Positions 24,041-35,098 of a stretch of DNA of 64,000 nucleotides are shown here, piece after piece. A program made the position numbers and the translations under genes. The notes under the pieces are model-generated. The model had not been told where the DNA came from and ran no database searches. It saw only the letters and a program-made list of their open reading frames with translations. Positions within the stretch are counted from its first letter, which is position 1. The number at the start of each line of letters is the position of its first letter. Where the stretch lies: the NCBI RefSeq assembly GCF_963678635.1, contig NC_087062.1, positions 99,069,705 through 99,133,704 on the forward strand. Reading direction: 5' to 3'. This stretch comes from Symsagittifera roscoffensis (lineage: Eukaryota; Xenacoelomorpha; Acoela; Convolutidae).

Positions 24041-25210
24041 GTGTATGATAATCCTGAGTATGGGTTATAAAATGTTATGTAACCAATTGTGTTTTTCGTA
24101 TATCTATCGTATTTGTATATTACTTCAGTGGTTATAAATGGTGCTGGTAGCGATTGAGCTGTTATATTTGGTGGATTTAATGGGTAGGGGTGTTGAACAA
24201 TATTATTAAGTTTGATCGTGATTTCGAATTTTAATTGGAGACTATTTTTTTGAAGTATTTGAATATTGTGTTCTCGAATATCTTCGTGGATATCTTGTCT
24301 ATTTTGTAATCTATTGAGTGCCCAACTGTGGATTCGGTTACTTTCTTGATGTTGTCCAAATAATGGCGGAGGTGCTACGAATGTGTTCCAATCTAATCGT
24401 AAAGGGGTATTTGATGATGATTGTTCGCGATATCTAGCGTCGAGGTTATTTGGAAAATTTAAAGGGAAAAGTGTCGGTGAGATTTGACTTAATGATGGTG
24501 TTGACGGGAGTGATAATGTTTCTGGTAATGAGGATAGTGTTGTATCAGTAGAAATATCTATTGGATCATTTACCAAGTTTAGTTCACCTTGTGTATATGA
24601 GTGTGTTGCCCAATATGGTAGTCGTGCGGTAGGATTGGGGGGGGGGGTTAAAGGGATTTCCACGTATTTGTTCAGATGTCGGTGTTGAACCTAAGTAATC
24701 TGAGGGTATACTGGAGGTGCTGCGTTGTGAAATGAGTGGGGGAGTTTCTGGTAATGTACTACTTGAATTTTCTGAAGTAGTTGGTGTTGGTGATTGGGGT
24801 ATTTCAAAATGAACTCTAGGGGTTTGTAAATTTCTGTTTCTTCGCGGATGTATAATTTGTCTATTTTTGTCGACTCTATTTTGATTTTGACTAATGTTTC
24901 TTATTCTATTTAAATCTTGTGGTAATGGGGGGTATAAATTATATGTTGGTTCACTTAGGGGTGCTTGTCGCTGAACTGGTTCTAATGGTTCAGATAGGCG
25001 AGCGTGTCGTTCTTCGAAAGTGTATGGGTTATCTTGGAAATAAATTCGTGTGGATGTTTGGGGGTTTTGAGTAGTTGTGGGTATGACTGGGTTTTCTTGG
25101 GAGGATGTCGGTGAAGACTGATGTTGTGGTGGTTGGTTAGCAATTTTGGAAATGTTTCCAATTAAATTTTTTCTAGTGGGAAGATTTATGTTTGTTGTAA
25201 TATTCTTCAA
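24028..25210 (-). pseudogene. Outer element, proline-rich ORF between pol and env
   Basis: About 390 codons in two frames: 25,210-24,584 (starts MKNITTNINLPTRKNLI; rich in Pro, Ser, Gln, Asn) and 24,663-24,028. The frame change coincides with a run of G at about 24,638, a likely indel site. The second part ends with a compact region (ITTEVIYKYDRYTKNTIGY). Its end overlaps the env start by 13 bp. No domain recognised. It could be an extra ORF or an N-terminal extension related to env. Confidence 0.5.
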
Positions 25211-25361
25211 TGAAAAGAATTAAAAGTATTGTTGCTAAGGCGAATGTGATTATTGCCTTTTTTACACATTTGCACATTGTCATGATTAGGGACGATAAAA
25301 ACGCGATGAAAATTACGAATAGTAAAAAATTATCTGTTCTACTAAAAATTGTTCGTATCAT
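25173..25361 (-). CDS. Outer element, small membrane-protein ORF
   Basis: 62 codons starting MIRTIFSRTDNF, with two hydrophobic segments (FLLFVIFIAFLSSLI and FALATILLILFI) separated by a short Cys/Lys loop (CKCVKK). It overlaps the start of the next ORF by 38 bp. Two-pass hydrophobic topology suggests an accessory membrane peptide. Function unknown; it could also be a chance frame in T-rich sequence. Confidence 0.35.
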   Translation of the reverse strand: MIRTIFSRTDNFLLFVIFIAFLSSLIMTMCKCVKKAIITFALATILLILFIEEYYNKHKSSH

Positions 25362-26227
25362 TTAAATAGACTTTGAATTATCGTACCTGTAAATGTGGTT
25401 AATGATTTGGGAAAATTGGAGATATATTTCAACTAGGGAGAAGAAAATTAAAAAAATATTGCAAAAATTATTAAAAAGATTATTAAAGCTTCAAAAATAT
25501 CAATAAAAAATATTAGCGAAAGTTTGAATAGAATGAAAAATTTTATGAAAAGATTTAAGATTGTATTTTTTAAGATATTGACTGTTTGAGACAAAAGCAT
25601 TTAAGAAATGATTCGGTCGTCGATTATTTTTTGTTGTTTGGGGCGAGATTTGAGTTTGGTCGGATTATTTATTGGTTTTTTGACAAGTGGGTTGAGTTTT
25701 GTGAAAAATTGTTGGGGGCTAATTTTATGGTGTTTGGGAGGTTTTCTTAGCTTTGTTATTATTTGTTAGATAATCTGGGGTATTTTTGAAATATTTGTAC
25801 TTTAGGCCAAAAGATTATGGTCCTTTTTGACTTTAGGCTAATTCGCCATTTTTTGTTGTAGGGTTTTTGAGGTCTGAGTTGGGAAAATATTGTTGATCTT
25901 TGCGTTATTAGATAGGGGAGGGTTGTAATATTATGGTGGTATTTATTTTAGTTGTCAAATTATAGCGGGTTGCTTATTTTTGATCTGGAGGTTGTAAAGT
26001 TGTAGTTATAGATATGCCTAGTTTAATATCTATCGGTTCGGCTAATAGGTTGGTGTTAGAGATATAAAAGCTGACTGATTTGAGTGAATCCTATTGGCTG
26101 AATCTGAACTAAAATTGTTGCACATGTTTCAGCATGTTATCTTGAAAATATGAAAGTTCAAAATGATTTAGAAGTGAAAAAAGTATTAATTTTTAAAACC
26201 AAAGTAGTTTTTGAAATTCAACTTTCT
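25362..26227 (-). other. Spacer between integrase and downstream ORFs of the outer element
   Basis: About 870 bp, very A/T-rich, with no credible ORF. It might contain splice or subgenomic signals for the env-like mRNA, but none can be pinpointed. Confidence 0.4.
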
Positions 26228-27694
26228 TTAATATTTTCGATTGTGGGATGAAGGTTGATTTCTAAGTCGTGATGATTCTCTGTGTTCTGATTTTTCTACT
26301 TGTTCTTGTGGTAAAATTTTTTCTACCATTTTACTGTTTTTTCTTTCTTTTTGAGATATTTTTGGGTCTGGCGTTTTTGTATTGTTTTGAGTTGTGGTTT
26401 GTTTTTGATTTTGTTTTTCATGATGAACGTTGTCCTGTTCATTTGTTTCTTTTTCTGTCTGATTTTGAATAACTTTTAAAGCTGTAAAAGAATATAATTG
26501 AGTGAATTCGCGTAATGCGTATTCTTTTGGGTGGGAGGTAATAACTTGTTTTGATGTTGAACAATTTCTTTTTTTGGTTGAATCTGTGAGTTTATACGTT
26601 ACGTCAGTGGGTTTGGCAATTATTTGGTATGGTCCTTTTCGAAGTGGTTGTAATTTTTTACAGATTCCTTTTTGTGTATTAAAGTTAGGTATTAAAACAA
26701 ATGTTCCAATTTTTAAATCTGTGGCTGGTGTAAAGCGTGAATTAATTTTGTTGTTAATGTTTTGCCTTTGTAACAATTTCTTTGTTACTTTTTGGTAAAT
26801 TTCATTGTGTTTTTTATTTCTATTTAATATCCATTCGGTATGTGTGCCGGAGGCTAATTTAAGAATTTGTGGATGATGAAAATGATCTTCATTATGTGTG
26901 TGTAAAAGTAGGTTATAACAAATTGAACCTTCATTTGATTGGCAATAATCTTGTGCATTTTTATGTGCATTTGCTGTAAACATAATTGGTTTTCGTGACT
27001 TTTGATTAAAAACCATTTCATATGGTGACATTCTTAAAGTTGTCGTAATTTGTGAATTATATGATAAGGGAAATAATTTTACATCTGCTGACCATTCTGT
27101 GTATCGTGTATCATATCCATTAATGATACATCTGAGATATTCTTGTAGTGAACGGTTCATACCGTCTAAACCGTTTGTCCAAGGTGCATGAGATGTGCGT
27201 GGTTTATGTTTGATGTTGGATAAGTGGCATAGTGTGATAATTTCATTTTAAATAAATTTTCTACCATTGTCTGTAACTAGGATTTCGGGTAATCCAAATT
27301 TTGCTATCCAATGTTCATAAAATGTTGTGTAAGCATAATAAGCATTACAATGTGGTACTAGGTTGAGTGCTACATAATGTGTGAATACATCAACAATTAC
27401 CATTATATATGAGTTTCCTTCAGTGGATGGTGAAATTGGTCCTTTTGTGTCGAATGAAATGCGATGGTTGAAATATAAACTTTGTCCTTTAAAATCTTGT
27501 TTTTGTGCTATTTGTTTTTGATTTGGATACGGTTTGTTCAATTGGCATATTATACAATCATTGCATAATACTTTTATCCAAATTGGTGCATTTGGGAAAT
27601 TAAAATTTTGTGTAAAGTTCGAGTATGTTTTTTCTGATCCGGAGTGTCCCTTTGTATTTTGTGTATGGGAGATGTTAAAAGCTACTAGTATCAT
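26228..27694 (-). pseudogene. pol: Outer element, integrase
   Basis: One frame with an in-frame TAA at 27,248-27,250. Zinc-binding N-terminus (H...H near NTKGHSGSEKTY, then CNDCIICQ). The catalytic core shows the first Asp in ISFDTKGPI and the second in VTDNG (27,262-27,276). A C-terminal GPY-type motif (LRKGPYQIIAKPTDVTYKLTD region near 26,620) is typical of gypsy/retroviral integrases. The position of the catalytic Glu reads TNGLDGMNRS instead of the usual TNGLxExxNRxL, so the third acidic residue appears to be lost by a small deletion. The last ~100 residues are Lys/Gln/Glu-rich. Confidence 0.85.
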
Positions 27695-27726
27695 ACTTAA
27701 AGGTAGACAGGGAACTTCAGAATCAT

Positions 27727-28273
27727 TTAATGATATTCGAAAAGATCTGTATTTTCCTTAATTGTTGTGTCGTTAAATTTTCTGAAATATCGGACGAGTG
27801 TTTTGTTTCCTAAAATTGTGGTATCAGCTTTTACGGGCTTAGTTTTGTATTTGTGCCATGATTTTAGTTGTCTAATTACTGGATCGAGATTTTGATATTG
27901 TTTTAAAAGTTCAAGTGTAATTTTACCCGTTGGGGGGAGAAAAATATTGTCCTTTTCGAGTTTTGATAGGGGAATTGTGTCAAGTGGGTCATGGAGGTCA
28001 AAAACCTGAGTTATTGTGTATTTTGAATCATTTGTTTGTGGTCCTGATAAGTTTATTTTATCGGTCAAATTTTTTTTTCAATTAGTGGAAAAAGATCTTT
28101 TTTATGCGAGTGTTGTTTTATTCTCTTTTGTTGAGTATTATTTTTTATCCATTGTGAGTATCGAATTGGGTTAAAAGTTGGTGTTCCTAGTAAATCAAAC
28201 TTCATAGTGATTATTTTGGTAATCTAAGTAGAGTGGAAAACGTTGTAGATTATTTATTTGTGATTGATCAATG
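27727..28273 (-). pseudogene. pol: Outer element, RNase H-integrase linker
   Basis: Coding sequence joining RNase H to integrase, now in more than one frame. The part at 28,068-27,727 reads SKYTITQVFDLHDPLDTIPL and VIRQLKSWHKYK, typical of the region before the integrase zinc finger. Frameshifts lie near 28,300 and between 27,727 and 27,694. Confidence 0.6.
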
Positions 28274-28651
28274 TCAGTTTTTACTGCGTATTTGCATTCT
28301 AATCGGGGTGATGTTTTTTACTGCTGTCCAAACTATATGTAAGTTTGGGAATTTCATTAAAATTAGTTGAAATCTATGAACTCTATGATTTGGATTTGAT
28401 TTTTGTGTAAAGAGAAATATAATTGGTTTGTGATCTGTAAATAAAACTGTTTGGTGTTTTGATCCAATCATCAGAAATTCGTATTCTGTAAGTGTGTAAA
28501 TTATAGCTGTACATTCTCTCATTAGAGTTGAGAGTCGTAGCTCTGCTTGTGTAAATAATTGTGAATTTGCTAATTTAAGATTCATTTTATTTGTTCCACT
28601 ATGTGATTGTAGCAATGCTGCGCCGATCCCAAAATTTGAAGCATCGCACAT
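28274..28651 (-). pseudogene. pol: Outer element, RNase H domain
   Basis: Starts MCDASNFGIGAALLQ (first catalytic Asp of the (T/C)DAS motif), continues with the Glu-containing ELRLSTLMRECTAI and FTDHKPIIFL (Asp). The frame is lost just before the final motif (after HIVWTAVKNI). An in-frame TAA at 28,655-28,657 separates it from RT; both are in the same frame. Confidence 0.8.
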
Positions 28652-28654
28652 TGC

Positions 28655-30006
28655 TTAGAATGGTTGATTTGGATCTGGAATTGTGTTTGAAATTAGTTCT
28701 GTCAAAAGCTTTTTAATTTCTTCAAATTGTGTTTGATGTTCAGTGGTCCATTCAAAATATTTTTGTTGTCTAAGGATGTTATAGAAAGGTCTTAAGTATA
28801 ATTGCATTTTGTAAACATATTTATTTAAGAAATTCAACATTCCAAGGAATTCTTGGATTTCCTTTTTATTTGTAGGTGGTTGAAGTTTTTGAATTCATTC
28901 AATGCGTGATTTTAATGGAGTGAGAGTGTTTCGTTCAATATTATGTCCTAAAAATTTAACGCGTGTTAAAAAGAAGTGTGATTTATTGGGGGCTGCTTTC
29001 AGATTTTTGTTCTGAAGTATTTTATGATATTGTTCTAAAACTGTAAACATTTCGTCTTTAGTTTGTGATTGCATAAAAACATCGTCTAAATAGGTGATTT
29101 CATTTTTCTTGAGTATTAATGGTCTAAAAATTTCACTGATGAAAGCTGAAGAAGCTGCTGGTCCTATGGATATTCCATAGAATAAGCGATTAAGATCATA
29201 TTGTTGGTTACCAATAACAAATTGTGTTAAGCCTCGTGATTGTTCATCTAGTGGCATTTGATTATATGCACTATTCATATCTGCGGTTGTGAAGTATTTA
29301 CCATTTATCTTTGTTAAGATAACTTGTATTGATTCAATAGGCCACTTGCATTTTGATTCGTCAATTAGTGAATTGAGGTATCTAGTGTCTAGAACTATTT
29401 TTAGTGATTCACCTTTTGCTAGAATGATAACAGGGTTAATGAAGGTGTTTCCTTTTGGTTGTTCTTCTTTATTTACTGGTGAGATAATTTCGTATTGTTC
29501 TAAAATATCAAGTAGCCTATTTACCTTGTCGTGTAAATGAGCCGGTACTTTACTTGCTCTTTGTTTTTTGAAACTGCGTCAGGTTTTAATGGGAGATGTA
29601 GTGATGAACTGATTTTTCTAATGTCAAATTTTGATATTGCGTAGACTGTTGAATATTTTAACAGTTGTTTTGCTAATTTGTCAAAATCATCTTGTGTGAT
29701 TTGTGAGTGTTGAAAATTAAACATTGTTAAAAATTTTTGTTGTTTTTTTGTGTAATTTGTTATATTGAATGTCGGTTTAAAATATGGTGTTTTTGTGAAA
29801 TAATCTGTATTTCTTTTTTCATTACTTGTTATATTATTCATGGATAATTCTTCGTCAAGAATTGTGGATTGACAAATATCTAATAATTGGAGTATATTAT
29901 TAACGCGGTAGGCTACTTCATGTATGGGTGAGATTGTAGCATTTTTTTCGCAATATCCTAAACGTCCTAAGGATAATGTTATTTGATATGGTGTATTGTT
30001 ATACAC
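28655..30006 (-). pseudogene. pol: Outer element, reverse transcriptase
   Basis: The N-terminal part (30,006-29,521) is in one frame. A frameshift at about 29,560 leads to the frame that carries the fingers/palm (GKYFTTADMNSAYNQMPL, first catalytic Asp), LNRLFYGISIGPAA, and the active-site box TYLDDVFMQS (YLDD at 29,081-29,092). A TGA at 28,895-28,897 precedes the thumb/connection (EFLGMLNFLNKYVYKMQ). YLDD is an accepted form of the YxDD motif. This is a gypsy-type RT by order and motifs. Confidence 0.85.
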
Positions 30007-31800
30007 ATGTAATGAAATAATATCGGAATTCGTATTTTTGAGTATTTTATGGATGAGATTGTAATTTTGAAAAATTTGTGAATAGGTTTATATTCGAAGT
30101 CTGACATAAAAAGTTGTTGTTTGTTTTGACTTTTGTCTTACTGATGAACTTGTTTTATTGAAAAATTATATATATTTCCTGATAGTGGTTTCAGTTGTTT
30201 CCGTTTTTAATTATAAATGGGGTAAAATTTTGAGAAAAATGGTGGTTTTTTGTTTAATCTTTGGAAGAATGTTAAGGCAGTGTTTTTTGTCTTTGATATG
30301 GATTTTACTATTTAGGATATTTATTGTTGGTATATATTTAGTAATAAATGGTATGCCAATGATTTTGTGCTTAATATCAGTAATATGAAATGTTTGTTTA
30401 AATGGCTTGTTCAGAATCTAGTTTTGTTCCATTGTTCTTGTGGGAACAAGGAATAGTTGGATTTTTCCATAGTTTACTAATGTTGATCCTTGTGCTGTTG
30501 CCAATTTACTAGATGTTTCAAGAGGTGTTAAATTTGAGTGTAGTGTTTTAATTCCATCCCATGTGGGAATATTAATTATATTTGATTCTGCTCCTGAGTC
30601 GATTAAAAAATCAATTTCAAGATCTGGTGGTTGAAATTCTTTACTTCTTGGACTCTCTAAGAGAAATGGGATTGTCCAAATTTTTTCTCTTGGTTGTTCT
30701 TTTTGTATTTTTTGATAAATATAATTTGTGTTTGAACATTGTGTTTCATCTTTTTTATTAGGTTTAATTACCGTGTTAATTTCGTTTACTTCTTGTGTAG
30801 TTTGTGTATTATTATTAATAGGTCCAATGTAGTAATTATGAAGGAGTTCTAATTGATTTTCATATATATGTGAAGTAAAAGTTTGTTCGTATATGATAGG
30901 TTCATATTCGTTTTCGACTGTTATCATATTTACAAAGATGGTATTATCTGTATCACTCTCAGTATCCGATGATTCACAATTAATGTGATTTAGTTGTAGT
31001 TCATTTCTTCCTGTGTCATCAATACCTGGGGGGTCTGAAGTTGTTTCTTCATTTGTTTGCACTTGATTTATGTGTCTTCGATGTTTTGGTGTGTTACTTC
31101 TGTATCTATTTTTAGAATCGGGATAACGGTTATTATTCCTATGTGGTGACTGGGAATAGTTTCTGTATCGATTATTGTAACTTGAGTTTCGGTTTTGTGA
31201 ATTATTTTGTGATCTGTTTTGATAGTTATCATTTGATCTGTGATAATTCGATCTATCATATGAATTATTCCTTGATCTATTATTTGATTAGTTCTGATTT
31301 CGATTGTTTGAATAACGTCTATTTCTATTGTGTGAATAGTTTCTATTTCTGTTGTATGATGAGTTTCGTGATCTATTATTGGAATAGTGTCTATTCCTTT
31401 GGTTTGAATGGGAACTGGATGCAGAAACAAATTTTGTTGTGTTTGAATTCGATCGTGAATAATTATTTTGGTTATTTTGGCTATTCGATCGGCTATGTCT
31501 ATTTTGTGAGAAACTTCGTGAACTTCTTCGTTCGGGCGATCTACCTCTATAACTTGAGTTATATGGTGATTGATTTCTTGAGTAATTTGAGTTGCTTGGA
31601 AGTGGTTTTCCTGAACTGTTATTACTATATACATGTTTTTGTTTGGTATGCTTTTGAGGTTTTTTCTTATTATCTTGTTGTTTTTGTCTACATTCGGCGA
31701 TACTGTGTCCGTATCGTCGGCAATAATTACACCATTTTTTGAAAGATGGTTTGCCTTTAAAATTTGGGTTTCTTTCATATATGTTTAGTATTTCAGTGAT
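30007..31800 (-). pseudogene. gag-pol: Outer element, nucleocapsid and protease
   Basis: The frame that continues into the protease shows a CCHC zinc knuckle CNYCRRYGHSIAEC (31,731-31,690), then a long Arg/Ser/Asn/Tyr-rich tract. It has an in-frame TAA at 31,288-31,290, and reaches the retropepsin motif FLIDSGAESNI (DSG at 30,592-30,600) with the following IPFL-like strand. A TAG at 30,418-30,420 interrupts the protease. A 236-codon frame over the same stretch (31,778-31,068) is an overlapping shadow: it lacks the zinc knuckle and owes its length to low-complexity codons. The capsid half of gag lies beyond the nested insertion, at 56,033-56,866. Confidence 0.75.
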
Positions 31801-31917
31801 TTTTTCAATCAGGTCTGTGTCTGATTCTTGTACATTATTTATATGTGTAGTATTTGTTTCAATTCAATTAACGTATTGTAGTTTTTGATTTTCTGTTTCT
31901 CCGAGTTTCATTGTTAT

Positions 31918-32813
31918 GTAACAGTCGCCTACTTCAGTCACTTATGAGGCATAAGAAAAATAGGCCCTATAACCATTGGCTCAAGAGTCAGGGACACTAT
32001 CTCTTGTGTTTTTCTACCTCAAGAACGGTCGGAGCCAATTCGGTTCGCTTGCGACATGAGACTAGAACCCGTTACAGCTTAAAGGCTACTACCAAAATAT
32101 CCCCCCACTCTAGAAAATAAGAACGTTCCCATACTTAGGTCTCAAAATACCCAAAATACACGAACGCCGTTAAAAACAGGGTCGGAACAATCCGTTAAGT
32201 TACTTTTTATTGGACAGTGGAACTTTGATCCATTTCAGATGGGTCAACCTAAAACTCGCCTTACCTCAACATAACAATCATAAAACACACTCGAGAAAAT
32301 TAAATTAGGGACTCACATGTTGATGCACTCAAGCACAGGGAGTAATTAAATTGATAAGCAACTCGAGAATTAAATAATATAACTAGATAAGTTCAATACT
32401 AATCAGTTTTGATAACAGAAGTAAGTTCTGACTCTAGAATTGGAGTTTTTGCATGAACCATTGGGACACTCAAGCTGTCCACCTTTCCATTGAAGGCTCA
32501 CTCTGGTTCGTTTCAAATAGTTGTTCTCTCTTCTTTTGATTATTTCTCCTCCTATTTCAGGATAGGACAGCTCTAGTCGTGTCTTATTTTGTATCGGGAA
32601 ACTGCGAATATCAATTTTCCGCTGTTTTATTCAAGTACTTTCCCGCGATTGTAAATCGGTCGTTCTGATTCTTCACTTTTGTGTTTTCAGTTGGTGCGAG
32701 AAAACTGAGCATGACAGGCTCCATTCGAAATTTTGAAAATAAAAACTTCACTCCAAAATCACGTATTTTCGTGTCCCTCAAGGTCAAACTTCCAGATATG
32801 ACCGACTGGCACA
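31918..32813 (-). repeat. 3' LTR of the inner retroelement
   Basis: 896 bp, constant offset of 23,215 bp to the partner at 55,133-56,028. In element sense it begins TGTGCCAGTC and ends CTGTTAC. A GGGGAG purine stretch lies directly before it in element sense (32,814-32,830), a possible polypurine tract. The LTR contains several CTCAAG hexamers. Confidence 0.95.
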
Positions 32814-33248
32814 TACTCCCCGGACTCAAGATCGATGTCCTCATCGCGAGCAGCCTCTGTCAGTGAATCCCCAGAAGCCCGAGTGTCACTCAAGATACAG
32901 TGCCAGTGGTCATTTACAGAAGTTTGCAGCAGACTTAAGTTTATCTACCTTCCAAAATTCACAACCATATAAAATTTTCACACTATCGCTAACAGCAATC
33001 AAAATCTGCACACACCTGCACCTCTGAATTCTCGCTTTTTAAGCTGGTAATTTAACATTTCTTTTGTCCTAATCAATCAGGAAATTGTCATGCAGCATTT
33101 TGATTTATATAATAGATATAGCATATTAATAACAATATCTCATTCGTTAAAATTTCTTTTTCGTGAACCCAGATTTCATCCGAGTTCACTCTTGAGCCCC
33201 CTCCCTCTCAAGACTCAAGACTCTAGAATTTCCTTTTGAGCCACCGGC
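32814..33248 (-). other. 3' untranslated region of the inner element
   Basis: About 430 bp between the end of the last accessory ORF and the 3' LTR. Includes closely spaced CTCAAG repeats near 33,210 and the possible polypurine tract at the LTR edge. No ORF. Confidence 0.5.
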
Positions 33249-34552
33249 TCACCTCGTGTTCTTCGCCCTCGAGGTACCCGATCCAGATATGTTTGACCCT
33301 GTGATCTGTTTCAATAGTGCCTCTTCGTCATCGGAGCTGATCACAACCTCCTCCCAAGCCTTCAGCTGTTCATAGGATTGCATCCACTCCCTTTGCTCTT
33401 GCAATCTCTTCACTTGATTCGGTAATCTCTTCACCTTCGACCCCCGGTTCAAACAGAAGGAATTGTGAAGAATCAGGCTTACATTCTTCGCTAGGTCCTC
33501 CTCCAGTATCGACTCCCTCGCTCTAGTGTTGTCTCTGGATACTCTACCTACTCTTTTCCACCCCGTCGTGATCGCATTTCGATGGGTCAGCAGAGGTCTC
33601 TTGAAGCATCTGGTCCTATCTCGGCCTGGAATTGTCGATATTCCTTTTGATGTTTCCTCGTGTGATCCTTCGTCACCACATATAACCCGGATGTTAACGT
33701 CGCGCGAAACCAAGGAAAGAATCTTAAGCGGCTCCACATGTGTCTGACTTCCATTGGTATGGCGAATACCTTGCATGCGGTCTTGAACAACTCAAGTCTC
33801 CTGCTGTAATCTATCGCGTGAATCGACTCTGCTGTTGGCGTCTTCGATTCCCGATACTTTGCTATGTTTTCTTCCATCCATCGTAGAGCCAGCATTGTGC
33901 TCACCACCAAGATGGTCTTTTTTTGTTGATGCTCGGGTAGTCCCAGCGACTTGATTTCTTCCACATCCCAGATCAGGCAGAGATTGGCGTGGTCTGGGTA
34001 CCACACTGTCTGCGCCAGACAGTTGCATGGATAATCCCCGTGTGTGAGGTCGATGCTCCTAACATTGCGTTCTCCCGAGGCTTCTAGGAGAGGCTCAAGT
34101 TCCATCATCTTCTCGTCTATCACGTCGGCTTCTTCCAAGTTTGGAGCACCTACCATGGGTTTCCCAATCACGTTTTGTCTCTCGTGGTCACTTGTATTTT
34201 CGCTCTCAAAGCCTAGAAGTTCTTCACCCCAGATTTCACTCAAGTCGTCCCTTTGCTCTTTCGGCACTGTTCCTCGGATCTTCCTCAACAGCTTGTGTGA
34301 ATGATGTGACATCCGAGCCAGTCTTACACATTTGGGCACTGAGAAGGCTTTGTCTATCAATACCCTCTGGCTGGACACTTCTACCATCGCCATGTGTAAT
34401 GGGTAGTGGCTGCCACATAGGTTGGCCATCACTGACCCCACCAGGGATTTCGCATTTAGAGGCAGACCATAGACTTCGCTCATGGAAAATCCCATCTCCG
34501 CTTCGAGTCCAACCTTCCAACTCTTGATGTGTTTTTGGGTCACTTGCAACAC
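33249..34552 (-). pseudogene. Inner element, C-terminal part of the accessory ORF (unknown)
   Basis: 34,552-33,587 is open for 321 codons (starts MLQVTQKHIKSWKVGL; contains HGDYPCNCLAQTVWYPDHA and MLALRWMEENIAKYRES). At about 33,620 the sensible frame shifts to 33,776-33,249. That frame carries basic and acidic segments (KVKRLPNQVKRLQEQREWM, then VISSDDEEALL) and ends SRAKNTR. Upstream it is separated from 35,098-34,559 only by an in-frame TAG at 34,559-34,561. I recognise no family. The context shows it is the 3' end of a very long ORF. Confidence 0.55.
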
Positions 34553-34558
34553 TCCTGG

Positions 34559-35098
34559 CTATGACTCCACGCTCAACGCGGTCACCAAGTGGTGTTCTGA
34601 CTCTAGCCTCTCTAGTGACTGGAGACTGCACATTCTTGAGAAGAACCCCAGTATCTCACTTTTCTCCCTTTTGGTGATGTCTTCAAACCAGGTGACTAGG
34701 TCTTCTTTCTGGAAAGACTGTATCCTGACGCATGATCGTCCATCGCAGGTGTGCTCGCCATTCCCACACGTCGAGTCAAGACAACTGCCCGGCTCCATCT
34801 TCTTTACCGACCCTGTTCCACTCGTCATCTCGCTTGACTCCTTCACTTGAGGCAGGATCAGTCTATGTACTATACTCAAGGTCGCCAAATCTTCATCCTC
34901 TGTCGGCGCTAATCTCACTCGCTCAGTGACTTCCTCGATCAGGCTCGCATGGGGATGTGGACACCAGGAGGGCCTGAGCAATTTCCACACCACTCCCAGA
35001 TTCGTGGTCAACATGCCGTTCCCGTTACCCATTTTTAGTTCTACCCTTTTACTTGAGCGTGGCACACTTATTAGTTCCGGTGTTCTCTCGAGAATCAA
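34559..35098 (-). pseudogene. Inner element, accessory ORF segment with Cys cluster
   Basis: 180 codons in the same frame as 34,552-33,587. Contains the cluster CLDSTCGNGEHTCDGRSC, four cysteines in 18 residues that might bind metal or form disulphides, followed by LVTWFEDITKREKSEIL. The junction with the upstream segment (36,639-35,095) is a frameshift at about 35,097. Function unknown. Confidence 0.5.

Noticed and set aside
31143-31742. 199-codon plus-strand ORF
   Set aside because: Antisense to the retroelement nucleocapsid; its Tyr/Phe/Ser-rich text mirrors the low-complexity tract.
31068-31778. 236-codon minus-strand ORF
   Set aside because: The neighbouring frame carries the CCHC zinc knuckle and leads into the protease; this frame is an Ile/Thr-rich shadow of the Arg/Ser/Asn-rich tract.
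19760-31917. Alternative genetic code (stops read as amino acids) because so many stops fall inside otherwise good frames
   Set aside because: All three stop codons occur together with frameshifts and deletions, and the host exons use normal stops; decay explains the pattern.
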